Source of the DNA: Tubulanus polymorphus
Lineage: Eukaryota; Nemertea; Palaeonemertea; Tubulaniformes; Tubulanidae
DNA: 64,000 nucleotides
Assembly: GCF_964204645.1 (NCBI RefSeq)
Contig: NC_134033.1
Span: 10,616,155 to 10,680,154 of the forward strand
Reading direction: 5' to 3'
Part shown: positions 28,601 through 38,970 of the stretch, piece by piece
Layout of the letters: the number at the start of each line of letters is the position of its first letter
Numbering within the stretch: the stretch's first letter is position 1
Made by a program: the position numbers and the translations under genes
The notes under the pieces: generated by a model
Databases searched by the model: none
Seen by the model: the letters and a program-made list of their open reading frames with translations, nothing else
Told to the model about the DNA's origin: nothing

Positions 28601-30171
28601 GAAGTTAGTTACTAAACAAGGCGATACATACGTTCGCAGGAACTGCGAGTATTTATAAAATCTACTAAACGAGGAAATAGACCAGTCTACAGTCTACTTA
28701 CCGTAAGAACCTCAGTCCAGGCTTACACGCGTTTCATAAACCGATATAAGCACTCTATTGCGATACTAAAATCCTCACTAGATGAAATACGCCGACTGAT
28801 ATTTTACTGCATGTTGCGACCGCTTTTCAAAACGACCTAACAAACAGTATTAGAGAAACTAATCGTCAACACGGAAAAATCGGCTTCTTCGAGCCGCCAA
28901 AAGAGTCTTTTATTATTCTCTCATCGAAGGCATTTCATTCGTGGTAAAATATGAGACACAGAGGGAAAGAGGGATGTAGACGGGGACACAGACAATCGGT
29001 TGCGTTATTACCACCGTCTCGAGAAAAGGAAGCGTCAAAGCGACGTGAATTGAAACAGCACCACCAGACACACACACAGACGCGGAACAATAGGAACTCC
29101 TCTGTGAAACTCAACGCGAAGAAGAAGCCTAACTATTTTGTTCTCTTGTTTATTATTATGCACAAACGGCTCTGTGGCGGTTGATGAATTTGATACTGGT
29201 GACGTTATATACACGACAGACACAGGCAACGGTTCTTGTAATATGTTATGCAACCGCAGAAGATTGTTTAAAATGTCATGAAGATACGAAGACGCCGCAG
29301 TCGAATTTCGAAAGTTTAAGATGACGGTATTGCGCATACCGCAACTACTAGTAACTTTCCCGAAAAAAAATGTGTTAAGAAATCTTGCAGTGTATGTTAA
29401 GATATTGTGCAGGAGTATGTAAACTTATATTTCCATGTATTTACTCTTGTTTTTGTGGCTCGAAAAATTATGCATAATTTGGAGCATTAAAGAATAATCT
29501 AATCTAATCTATGACTTATAAAATCTGGAGTGAATGTAATTGTAACTGTTAACTTTTTATTTTTTGTAATCATGTGCTCCAAACAGAATTGTATAATTTC
29601 TGCAGCAATGAATTTAAATCTGAATCTGAAATCTGAGTATGATAATACATGTACGCCAGTATGATTAATATGACAGTATGACACCAATATGATATACAAT
29701 TTTACAATTTCTTTTAAACCCATAGCAAAAAACTGATTATACTTTTTCCACAAAATATTTGACCGCAAAGAAAAAAGAATTAGAATTCTAATAATAGGTG
29801 CTGTTGCTGCTACGAATACGAATACGAATACTGAAAGGAGCAGATGGCTCCCTCTCTCTCTACCCCAGTAAACGATGCTGTTTGATGATGAATGTCTTTC
29901 TTCTCGTTGCGCAAGTAATGTGTTTCATCACGGGGGCCGCAATCAACATTGTTATTTCTGGTATTTACAAATGTTACGCACGGTAACTGCGCCGATGCCG
30001 CGAACTGTGATGATTGGATTTTCTGATGGAAAATTGTAAATTATCGGCGGCGCATTCCCGACATATTTAACATAACTCCGTCCGATTACACGCGTTACTG
30101 TTACAGCGGGCGATGCTAGATGTGTTTTATTGAAAGGTGTTGTGATTTTTCATTATTTACTGAGCAGGGGA
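28601..30171. other. Intergenic DNA with a LINE-like tail at 29425-29510
   Basis: No supported gene. The tail is listed separately; the rest is unique to the eye. Confidence 0.35.
29425..29510 (+). repeat. LINE-like 3' tail ending in (AATCT)n
   Basis: TTACTCTTGTTTTTGTGGCT, CGAAAAATTATGCATAATTT, GGAGCATTAAAGAATAATC and TAATCTAATCT. It matches 37390-37475 in order. Short tandem tails after an AATAAA-like word are typical of LINE 3' ends and of SINEs that share them. Confidence 0.55.
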
Positions 30172-30375
30172 TCAGAGGGAGAGAGAGGGTGAGAGGAGAG
30201 GGAGGAGGAAGAGAGGGAGAGAGACGAGAGGAGAGGGAGAGAGGAGAGAGAGGGAGAGGAGAGGGGAGAGAGTAGAGAGAGGTAAGAGGAAATAGGAGAG
30301 AGATGAGAGGTAGAGAGGTGGGAAAGAGAGAAGAAGAGAAGGGAGAGAGGAAATGGGAAGCTAGAGAAGAGACAA
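30172..30375. repeat. Homopurine (GA/GGA) tract, about 200 bp
   Basis: A/G-rich with rare C/T. The minus-strand open frame over it is low complexity. Confidence 0.95.
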
Positions 30376-30479
30376 AGCAAGGGAATCTAGAACGATTTTG
30401 ATTCCGCAGATTCTGGAATCAATCAACCGTTACAAAGTAAAGATATACATTGATGTTCCTGGAAAATCAAAATTCTCAT

Positions 30480-30860
30480 TTAAACGTTAATTTTCTCCTA
30501 TTGTCGCCGTAATACGGACACAATACGGATTAACCGCCGGACTTTAATAATAATTATTCATATCCGGATAAAGAGAATTATCGGCGGCCGCGTCGATGAA
30601 CAATTAAACCGAGGCGCAATAACTACGAATAGTCTTACGATTAAAAGGCGCGATTAAATCAGACAATAGCCGACCTATCATTGATGTATATACGCGCCAG
30701 GTCCAGACAATAGGTCCTATTAGAAATACGCATACAGTGGTGTGGTTGGTGATTGCCCTAAAAACTTCTGCCGATAAAACAGAATCAATTAGCGTTGAGT
30801 AGTTAATTAACGTGGTCGCATTGTTAATTAACTACGTTTTCCCAACAATTAAGAAGCAAC
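30480..30860. promoter_or_regulatory. Candidate regulatory block with a perfect homeodomain-type inverted repeat
   Basis: GTAGTTAATTAAC (30799-30811) and its exact complement GTTAATTAACTAC (30823-30835) are separated by 11 bp. The upstream part holds several GACAATAG/ACAATTAA Sox-like words, TAATTATTCAT and CG-rich words, and has no repeats. Function is inferred from motifs only. Confidence 0.35.
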
Positions 30861-31246
30861 GTAAACTATTATGCGAATTGGTTTTATTTTTACGTCGGAT
30901 GATTTTTAACCGAAGCAAACAGCGCAACAACGAGGGCTTTGTTATAATAAAGCGTTCTAATCGGGAACAAAATATTCTATTACGCAATAGATGTTTTTAG
31001 AAGTAGTTATCTCGGAGGTCGGGTTAATTTTATGTCGCCGTCACCGGATTGCTATGAATTGTTCAAATCAAATTATATTGTCGTAACGAAAATAAAATCG
31101 TTCAATTCAAATTTTTTCTAAAAAAAAAACTTTATACGTCTGTTGGTTTCAATGGACAAGTGTCTGTCCCTAATTCGATTGAAGAAAAGCCACAATGGGA
31201 TTTTAAGGAAAACTTGGAGAACAGTTTCGACTCGAAAGGAAATATA

Positions 31247-32290
31247 GCTCACATAGAATTGAATCAAGACGTCACAGCTCTCTTAGTTTTGAAAATGGCT
31301 CATAGAATTGAGTCTAAACGTCACCACTCTCATAGCTTTTTAAAATGGTTCGCTGAATTGTGTCTAAACGTCACTACTCTCTTAGTTTTGAAAATGGCTC
31401 GTAGAATTGAGTCCAAACGTCACTACTCTATTAGTTTTGAAAATGGCTCATAGAATTAAGTCTAAACGTCACAACTCTCATAGCTTTTTAAAATGGTTCA
31501 CTGAATTGTGTCTAAACGTCACTACTCTCTTAGTTTTGAAAATGGCTCGTAGAATTGAGTCCAAACGTCACCACTCTCTTAGTTTTGAAAATGGCTCATA
31601 GATTTGTGTCTAAACGTCACTACTCTCTTAGTTTTGAAAATGGCTCATAGAATTGAGTCTAAACGTCACTACTCTCTTAGTTTTGAAAATGGCTCATAGA
31701 ATTGAGTCTAAACGTCACAACTCTCATAGCTTTTTAAAATGGTTCGCTGAATTGTGTCTAAACGTCACTACTCTCTTAGTTTTGAAAATGGCTCGTAGAA
31801 TTGAGTCCAAACGTCACTACTCTATTAGTTTTGAAAATGGCTCATAGAATTAAGTCTAAACGTCACAACTCTCATAGCTTTTTAAAATGGTTCACTGAAT
31901 TGTGTCTAAACGTCACTACTCTCTTAGTTTTGAAAATGGCTCGTAGAATTGAGTCCAAACGTCACCACTCTCTTAGTTTTGAAAATGGCTCATAGATTTG
32001 TGTCTAAACGTCACAACTCTCTAAGTTTTGAAAATGGCTCATAGAATTGAGTCTAAACGTCACCACTCTCTTAGTTTTGAAAATGGCTCATAGAATTGAG
32101 TATAAACGTCACTATTCTCTTAGTTTTGAAAATGGCTCCTAGAATTGAGTCTAAACGTCACAACTCTCTAAGTTTTGAAAATAGCTCGTAGAATTGAGTC
32201 TAAACGTCACTACTCTCTGAGTTTTAAAAATGGCTCATAAAATTTAGTCTGAACGTCACTACCCTCGTAGTTTTGAAAAAATCGCTCGCA
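31247..32290 (+). repeat. 49-bp minisatellite, about 21 units, with a 394-bp higher-order period
   Basis: The unit contains GAGTCTAAACGTCACTACTC, TCTTAGTTTTGAAAATGG and CTCATAGAATT. Variant units (AGCTTTTTAAAATGGTTC, GGCTCGTAG, CATAGATTTGTG) recur in the same order 394 bp apart (31407-31601 against 31801-31995), which is 8 units. Edge units are more diverged. Because 49 is not a multiple of 3, the open frames across it shift meaning with each unit and are not genes. Confidence 0.97.
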
Positions 32291-33277
32291 TAAAATTCGA
32301 GTTGAAACTCTCCTAGCTTTTTCTTCAAATTTTAGGTTTTTCTTTGATCTTTGAACAAAAGCTCGCGAAATTCTCGGAACGAGTTTAAAATTCGGACCGA
32401 ATTTTCCTCAATTTCGAAGCTCCTAGATTTCACCACGGACTCAAAAACGAGTCGTTTGAAAATCGGATTCTTGAAAGGATTCGTTAATTGTGAAAGCGGC
32501 ACCTTCCCCGGATCCAGGAGGGGTTCAATGTGTAGACCACTCTACAAGTGATGATTCCATCACCATCCCGAGTTACATCTCGAGTTATTTCCCTTTTGCC
32601 CTCTGGCTTAAAATGATTGCCTTATTGACAGCCATTAGACATCTGAGGGCTTTAGACTGGGTTTTGTCCGCGGCCAGTCAGGCGCTCGGGGTCAAACCGT
32701 CTAACAACTATTAATTCATCTCTCCCAGCGAGAACCAAACCAAATTAGCCGGTAAAGAATCGGCGTTAATTTGACACCAGAAACTGATGACGTAATCGGA
32801 ATTAGCGGTGTTTGCGACGTTGATCTGTCGGGCCTAATGACGCGACAAAACAATATGCTAGATTTCAACGCACGGAGAATTGATGAAAATTTATGGCGCG
32901 TATTTTGTTTATTGTGAATTAAATTTTATAGGATTAATTTCATTGTAACAGTACAACAGATAACGGGTTCACGATTCCTGGTTCGGCGAGTCCCATTTCC
33001 TTCTTAGAACATATACAATCGAAGCATTAAGCGTAAATAATAAATTTATGATATCATAATTTGATAATCTGAGCGATTGAAATCTCAAATCATCTGTGAT
33101 TTGATAATCTCGAATAAGACCATTGAATCGTAGTTGTCAATGTGATTCTAGTTATTAGAACACAAATATCAGGGTTCTAATAGAATTGTCGCGGTCCTAT
33201 AGACTTTGTATGACCTTTTGAGTAAAAATAATTCATTTTCAAATGTTTAACTCTGTGAAGATATATTCTTACCCATG
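32291..33277. other. Unique intergenic DNA
   Basis: 32480-32715 carries two overlapping short frames with no recognisable homology. No repeat recognised. Confidence 0.3.
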
Positions 33278-33985
33278 GGTCCAGTTGCATATCCAACAAG
33301 TGGTCTTAATGAGTTTAGACTGGTAAGCTGTGGCTTAAAGAACCAAAATGAAATTAGACTGGTTTTAAGTTGTAAGACGGATCCAAAATGAGCTTAGACT
33401 GGTCTTAAGTTGTTAGATTGGTTATAGAACTAAAATGAACTTATACTCGTTGTTAGTTGTTAGATTGGCTATAGAACCAAAATGAATTTAGACTGGTCGT
33501 AAGTTGCAGTTAATGGAATAAAGACGAGATAAGGCTGGTTTTAAGTTGTTGTTTTTTAATCTTAAAATAGGGAATTTCCCTGTTATTTATTTGGCTGGTA
33601 AATTTCGTTTGATGTTTTGATTGAGTGTCCCTTACAGACCCACCACACCTGCCGGGAGCGAAACAGTGGATTTGATTTTGAAATCGGAAATCGAAGTACA
33701 AATATAGTTGTGTGATCGGCGGTCGAGTTAACAGAATTTTTTTTTCTTTAAATCGAAGTACAAGTCTTAAGTTGTTCTTAAGTTGTTAGATTGGCTTTAA
33801 AATCAAAATGAGTTTAGACTGGTCTTAACTTGCATTTAATGGAACAAAGATGAGCTATGAGTGGTCTTGAGTTTTATCATGGGCTCTAAAACAAAGATTC
33901 AAATGATTGTATAGATTGACTATAGCTGGTCTTAGCCTTGTTGTAAACCTCTCAACTGATTGTGGAACTGGGTCCAGGGGTCCAG
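33278..33985 (+). repeat. Family A element: modular array with inverted ends, interrupted by R2
   Basis: Opens with GGGTCCAGTTGCATAT and closes with TGTGGAACTGGGTCCAG, which are imperfect inverted complements. Between them are modules of about 47 bp (GACTGGTCTTAAGTTGTTAG, ATTGGTTATAGAACC, AAAATGAGCTTA). R2 sits inside at 33635-33764. The closing end also contains the family B word GTGGAACTG. Confidence 0.75.
33635..33764 (-). repeat. Dispersed repeat R2, copy 2, nested in the family A array
   Basis: The reverse complement matches 10262-10389 along its length, including both TACTTCGATTT blocks, CCGCCGATCACAC and CTCCCGGCAGGTGTGGTGGG. Family A modules resume on its right side, so it inserted after the array formed. 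Confidence 0.75.
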
Positions 33986-34477
33986 GGTCTAGGGACCTTC
34001 TGTTACGCATCGAGGAAAATATGATATGTGCAAATTTGGACCTTCGTGACTTCGAGGGGTGATATACTGAATGAACGCTGAATTGAAGAATAGAGCTAGC
34101 TTCAGCTGTGAAAATATCATATCAGACATTTAAAAAACCAGATGTTATTGCGCCGTAGAACGCTTTTGTCTTGTCCGCTATCCGGAAAACTGAGTCAATA
34201 TTTGAAAAATTATATTTTCTGAAAAAGATATTCCCGTTGGGATTATTTACGAAGCCCCCAGGGTGTCTTGCTGGAGTTAATCCAAATAAAGTGATTCGAG
34301 TTAGTAAAACACCATGTTAATAAGCGGCTGCTGGTTTCAAATTGCATATCAGTCCAAAATCAACTTCACGGTTTTAGGTTGAATCTGGCTCATTTTCGAT
34401 TTCGGAGCAAATTTAAACAAAATGAAATTTGGTCGGTTAATCATAGCTGATGACGATATTTCGATATTCAATCACAG

Positions 34478-34660
34478 ATTCAGAACCAGAAAACCAGTCA
34501 CAATCAGTCTCAGGACCAGTAAAAACCCAGTTATAGAAAAACCAGTCAGAATCAGTTTCAGAACCAGCCATAACAAGTCACAATCAGTCTCAGAACCAGA
34601 TAAAACCAGTCACAATCAGTCTCAGAACCAGATAAAACCAGTCACAATCAGTCTTCGAAT
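34478..34660 (+). repeat. 32-bp minisatellite, about 5-6 units
   Basis: Unit CAGTCACAATCAGTCTCAGA followed by ACCAGATAAAAC. The last two units are identical; the earlier ones are diverged. No spacers, so not CRISPR. Confidence 0.9.
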
Positions 34661-35228
34661 GATTCTGTGGACATGAAGATCTCATATTGATCTCAATTCC
34701 GAAAGTCAGTATCTGTATATTTACTTCCGGTTTGTCGGTATTGTACCCGTCCGTACGTGGTTTATATCGATTTCTTCGGTAGCATCTTTTGTGTCCGGTA
34801 TCGCTTTTCTTCGTATTCGTGAAAAACTTCTCATCAGCAAAAAAATTCATTCACGCAATATCGTGGCGAATACGGAGGCAAAAAACGGACAGCTCCGAGA
34901 ATATCGTGTGAAAGAGGAAACCTAGTGCTCCGCGGAATGAAACCCTACCCGCGATACGCGGTACAAAGACAACTCCCCTGTACCTTCGCTAACCATCGCC
35001 GTAACAGATTAAAAAAAACATAGCGCACACGTACAAAATCAATAGTAGCTTCTTCAGTTTGTGTGTCATAAGGAAATACATGCATGAAGTGTATATTTGA
35101 ATAGGACAAGGTGACTACTTGTCGACGTACTTTGATATTGTCTCCGAGATTTGATTCATAATGTGGAACCAGCTGAATACGAAAAAACGCGTACTTGGAA
35201 ATCAGGGGCCATCGGTCGACTGAGATTA
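34661..35228. other. Unique intergenic DNA
   Basis: No supported gene; frames of up to about 100 codons on the minus strand have no recognisable domain. Confidence 0.3.
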
Positions 35229-35447
35229 TAGACCGACTGAAGACCATCTTGGTATTCTATAGCCAATCTAACGGCTCAAAACCAGTCTAAGCTCAATGTA
35301 GTTCTATATAACAACTATGTATCATTCTAACAACTTAAGATCTGTCTAGGTTCAATATAGTACTTTTAACCAATCTAACAACTTAAAACCCGTCCAAGTC
35401 CAAGATGATCTTAGTTCTATCGCAAATCTACCAGCTAAAGACCTGTT
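35229..35447 (-). repeat. Family A modular array, reverse orientation
   Basis: TCTATAGCCAATCTAACGGC, CAAAACCAGTCTAAGCTCA, AACCAATCTAACAACTTAAA and related words. About four degenerate modules. Confidence 0.75.
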
Positions 35448-37389
35448 TTGTGATTGCTATGAGACCTCACTCGGGCGTGAGTCCCGGGCGGGAAGCAAGT
35501 CCGAGGTACCAGGCCTTTTTGTGTTTTTATGATAGTAGCCTATTGATAAAAGTCGTGTTTGTTTGAATACAGCTCACGCTGTTCACGACCAAACGCGTTT
35601 TCCCGTTAATGAGAAAATTTGTGTTTCTTATAAGGACACGTTGAAAGCAAAGTGGATACTTTTCTATGCGTCTTTCTCGTCTTTCTTTTCTTCGTTTCTT
35701 CGTTTGGTTTGTAGATTACTTTTGAAGTGGTCGCCGCGAGAACAGCCGTTCGTGTGTTTCTCCCGTTACGATTAAGCTCATTAGAGACGCATTGAATCGT
35801 CTCTGAGTCAAATAATTACTCGCTACTTAGAACAGCAGCAGCGGCAGCGGTGGCAGTACCTGCACCAGAATGACGGGTCTCTTCTGAGTATATGAAGACA
35901 GTTATTGTCTCGATTACTGTAGCGACAATTTACAAACCAATTTTCCAACAATCGGAAAAAAAAACTTTCGCAAGTTTTTACGACGCTTTTGTTGCGTCGT
36001 AGCTATAATCAATTTGAACGGTTTCTCTCTCAGACGCCTAGATCTATCAGCGGAACTTTTGATGTTATGCGCAAGCGCGCGAATTAGCATCGCTCTCTAA
36101 TGACCGACAGTTCCTCTGCCGAATTGCAACCGGTAATACCAGTAATAACACGTCACTTCCGGCGTGTGTGTGATACCGCGCTGAATCTAGCAGCGAAAAT
36201 AGACAAAAATTGTGGGATAATTTTCTCTGTTTTTTTTTTCGTGTCAGAATTTGACAACAAAAAACTCCATAGAATGCCATCACCGATGTAGTTCCATAGA
36301 CTCCGGGGACTGGTAATATCTTAATATCTCGATTTTTAGAGGATTATCTGGGATTCGAATCCAATTATTGTCATTAATCTATATCATGGTACATTTTCTA
36401 AAGAACCCAAGAATTCTGGGATTTTAACCCGATGTAGTACCATAGATTTGCACAAATTATGTGATATAGTTAGATATTGGGATTCTTATGGGATTGCTGA
36501 GAATGACCTCGCGGAGCACCACATAACCTCAAATCCTATCGTGCGCGCAAGATTTTCTCACGTCAAACCGAAACCCCAAACCTCCAAATATTTACCATTA
36601 CCAACAGTAACACGAGACCCAGGTGTGAAGATATACATATTTGAATAATGATCGTACATCTTGTAAATTCGATTCTGAAGTGGTGGGGGAGGTATTTCCG
36701 TATTTTCCACACGTTCTTCCCACGGTGCAATTTTTCGTCCGCCGAAAGGTTTCTAATCGACGTTCTATCGATGTCTGTTGTTAATAGATCGAATATCGGA
36801 TATCGAATGTCTTATTTATCTAAATATTCTATTAACGTACCGGATGAACTCTGATAAACTAGCGCAATATGTTGCGGTCTATGAGATTTTTTTTTATTAA
36901 TATTTTTTTCTATTCCTTCAAATTCTTTTTTTGAATATTTTTTCCAAGCTGACGCATTCTACCGGTTCACGCCTAATTAGAGTTTATTGTCGCATTATAT
37001 TGAAATATATCTGAATCGGAAATCCGTAATCGCTACTTACTACAATCTGACACACCACAGATTCACCGCAGCGGCTTTTTATCTGAATCATCAATTTGCA
37101 ATGTTTAGAGAATATATGATTGTATTGAAATGTTTAGAAACTATATGATTAAAATGGTTTAATGACTCGTTGAACGGCCTTATGACCCAGTTCCGCGGTT
37201 CTCGAAAAATAATTTAAAAATTTGAAATAATTAAAACACGCTGAAAATTACAATAATGTGGAACCGGATCTTGCAGTCTTCCATTATGTTCTGGAGTGCA
37301 ATTACTTTTCGGAATTGCTTAATTCGTTTATACCCCCAATTTTTAGCGATGAACCCAACTATTGATCACAAATTTAGTAGATCATTATC
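35448..37389. other. Mostly unique intergenic DNA, about 1.9 kb
   Basis: CAG/CGG-rich patch at about 35831-35865. CGATGTAGT.CCATAGA occurs at about 36282 and 36430 with similar sequence between, suggesting a diverged duplication of about 147 bp. No gene recognised. Confidence 0.35.
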
Positions 37390-37475
37390 ATCAATTAAGT
37401 ATTTATTTTTGTTTTGTGCTCCTCGAAAAACTATTTATAATTTGGAGCAATAGAGAATAATCTAATAATCTTATC
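37390..37475 (+). repeat. LINE-like 3' tail, copy 2
   Basis: TTGTTTTGTGCTCCTCGAAA, AACTATTTATAATTTGGAGC, AATAGAGAATAATCTAATAA. An ordered match to 29425-29510. Confidence 0.55.
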
Positions 37476-37620
37476 TGTAGATTGTTATTCGAATCAAATT
37501 ACTTTAACTGTAGATCAAGAAGAACTGTAGATCAAGGAAAAAAGTCTTACAATAAAATTTTTATCCGATTTTGTCTTGTGAGCTTACATACTTAGTCATT
37601 ACTTTCTCTAGTCATTGCAT

Positions 37621-37662
37621 CTGATGATGTTGTTGGTCAACAGCTGAACATTCGTGTGGTTT
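37621..37662 (+). repeat. Hammerhead-like motif, CTGATGA copy
   Basis: CTGATGATGTTGTTGGTCAA, then CAGCTGAACATTCG. The CTGATGA is intact and TGTTG pairs with CAACA, but GAAAC is changed to GAAC. Confidence 0.45.
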
Positions 37663-38189
37663 CATTCCAATAGTTTTTATCGGATGAGAAAAATTACTAT
37701 TGTTTGACTTTTCCATTTATGAATCGTTACATTAACTGATAAATCATTGTAAATTCTGGACCCAATTTCGCAGTTGTAAGTTGCAATTTGGCTCTTAAAA
37801 AAAACTTTCAGACATTCAAATCTCTACGTTCGAATGTCTGATAATGAACTAATTTAATCCTATATATAAACTGAAACCGTTGGGACCTAAGTGTTGGTCC
37901 CGGTGATTCAGGCAAAGGAAACTGAATCAAAAACAAATGTTCATTACGGAATAGCCTTTGAGACGCGATGGAATTAAAAGATTACATGATATAACCCCTA
38001 TAAGCGCAACTTAATAGTATAGCCAGCTTCGGGGTGTTTGACAAGGGGAAACGCTAAGGATTGGTTACATTTTCAATATTGTCCCGGTTTGTATTAGCAC
38101 GATGTTTAGTGAAACCTCGCGGCTATATCTACGTAATAGACGAAAGCGATGGCAGGCAGCACAGGATGCGCTCCGTAGTCTCCGGATGA

Positions 38190-38520
38190 AATAATTGTCC
38201 CTTCTATCTATCTGATTTTTAACTTATAATCACTATTGTATTATATAACTACCACTTATAGTTTTAAATTTGTTTATTTCTTAACTGTTTTCATCTTGTA
38301 TGTTACCCCTAGTTTGTATCATCTGCATATTGAATGATTAGAAATATTGTCTCTCTCTCCCTCTGTCTCTCTAAAATATCTAAGATGATTACAAAGCTGC
38401 TATTTTAAATCTGCTGATTCACTATTGTATTATCAAATAATCTCTGATCGGTCCTGCTTTGAACTTGTTAAGTTCATAAACGTTTTAATCTTGCATATCA
38501 CCCCAATTTTGTTATAAAAC
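38190..38520 (+). repeat. Diverged direct duplication upstream of a Penelope-like tail
   Basis: Two ordered blocks, about 38212-38335 and 38397-38520, share CACTATTGTATTAT, TTAAGTTC/TTAACTG, CATCTTG/AATCTTGCATAT and ACCCC..TTTTG/TTGTAT. A short CT run separates them. Confidence 0.5.
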
Positions 38521-38524
38521 TTGT

Positions 38525-38800
38525 ATTCGTGAAGACTAATAGTTGAAGGTAGTCGAAACGTGGAATAAACTTCTAGCTAAAGGGAACATTTCGGACTTAA
38601 TGTTTTCATTCTTTTGTAGGATTTTCTATATTATCTTTACAACACGAACTCGGAATGTTTCACAAATGGTTGTTTTTGCTGCCATTATACATTAGTGTTT
38701 GGTCGAATTAAGCGTAGAATATACTACAGGCTCATGGAAACTCTTTGGACTCTTTTTATTCTGGCGGATTCCATGTTATCTCTTACAAAGCGGACTCACG
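38525..38800 (+). repeat. Two successive Penelope-like/hammerhead-like tails
   Basis: The first is GTGAAGACTA ... TAGTCGAAACGTGGAATAAA, CTTCTAGC, GGAACATTTCGGACTTAATG, TTTACAACACGAACTCGG. The second (38705-38800) is shorter: GGAAACTCTTTGGACTCTTT, TTATTCTGGCGGATT, CTTACAAAGCGGACTCACGG. Same block order as at 19498-19690. Confidence 0.6.
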
Positions 38801-38927
38801 GGTCACTTTCACCAAATGGATCAATTCCTTAATCGATTTAATTTCCTCGTCGATTCAGTTCTTCTTAAAATAGATGAATAAGATAGAAAATACGTATGCT
38901 AAGTTACTTCTGTTTCTGGCATTCCAC

Positions 38928-38970
38928 CTGATGATGGCTGTTAGTCAACAGCCGAAACTCGGTGGTTTTG
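38928..38970 (+). repeat. Best-preserved hammerhead-like motif (CTGATGA...GAAAC)
   Basis: CTGATGATGGCTGTTAGTCA followed by ACAGCCGAAACTCGG. The core words CTGATGA and GAAAC are exact, and GGCTGTT pairs fully with AACAGCC. An extra T lies between CTGATGA and the stem, and no convincing stem III closes it, so catalytic activity is doubtful. Confidence 0.5.

Noticed and set aside
31247-32290. CRISPR array or protein-repeat gene at the 49-bp repeats
   Set aside because: No unique spacers between repeats, the period is not a multiple of 3, and the host is an animal. The same reasoning excludes CRISPR at 34478-34660 and 53891-54100.
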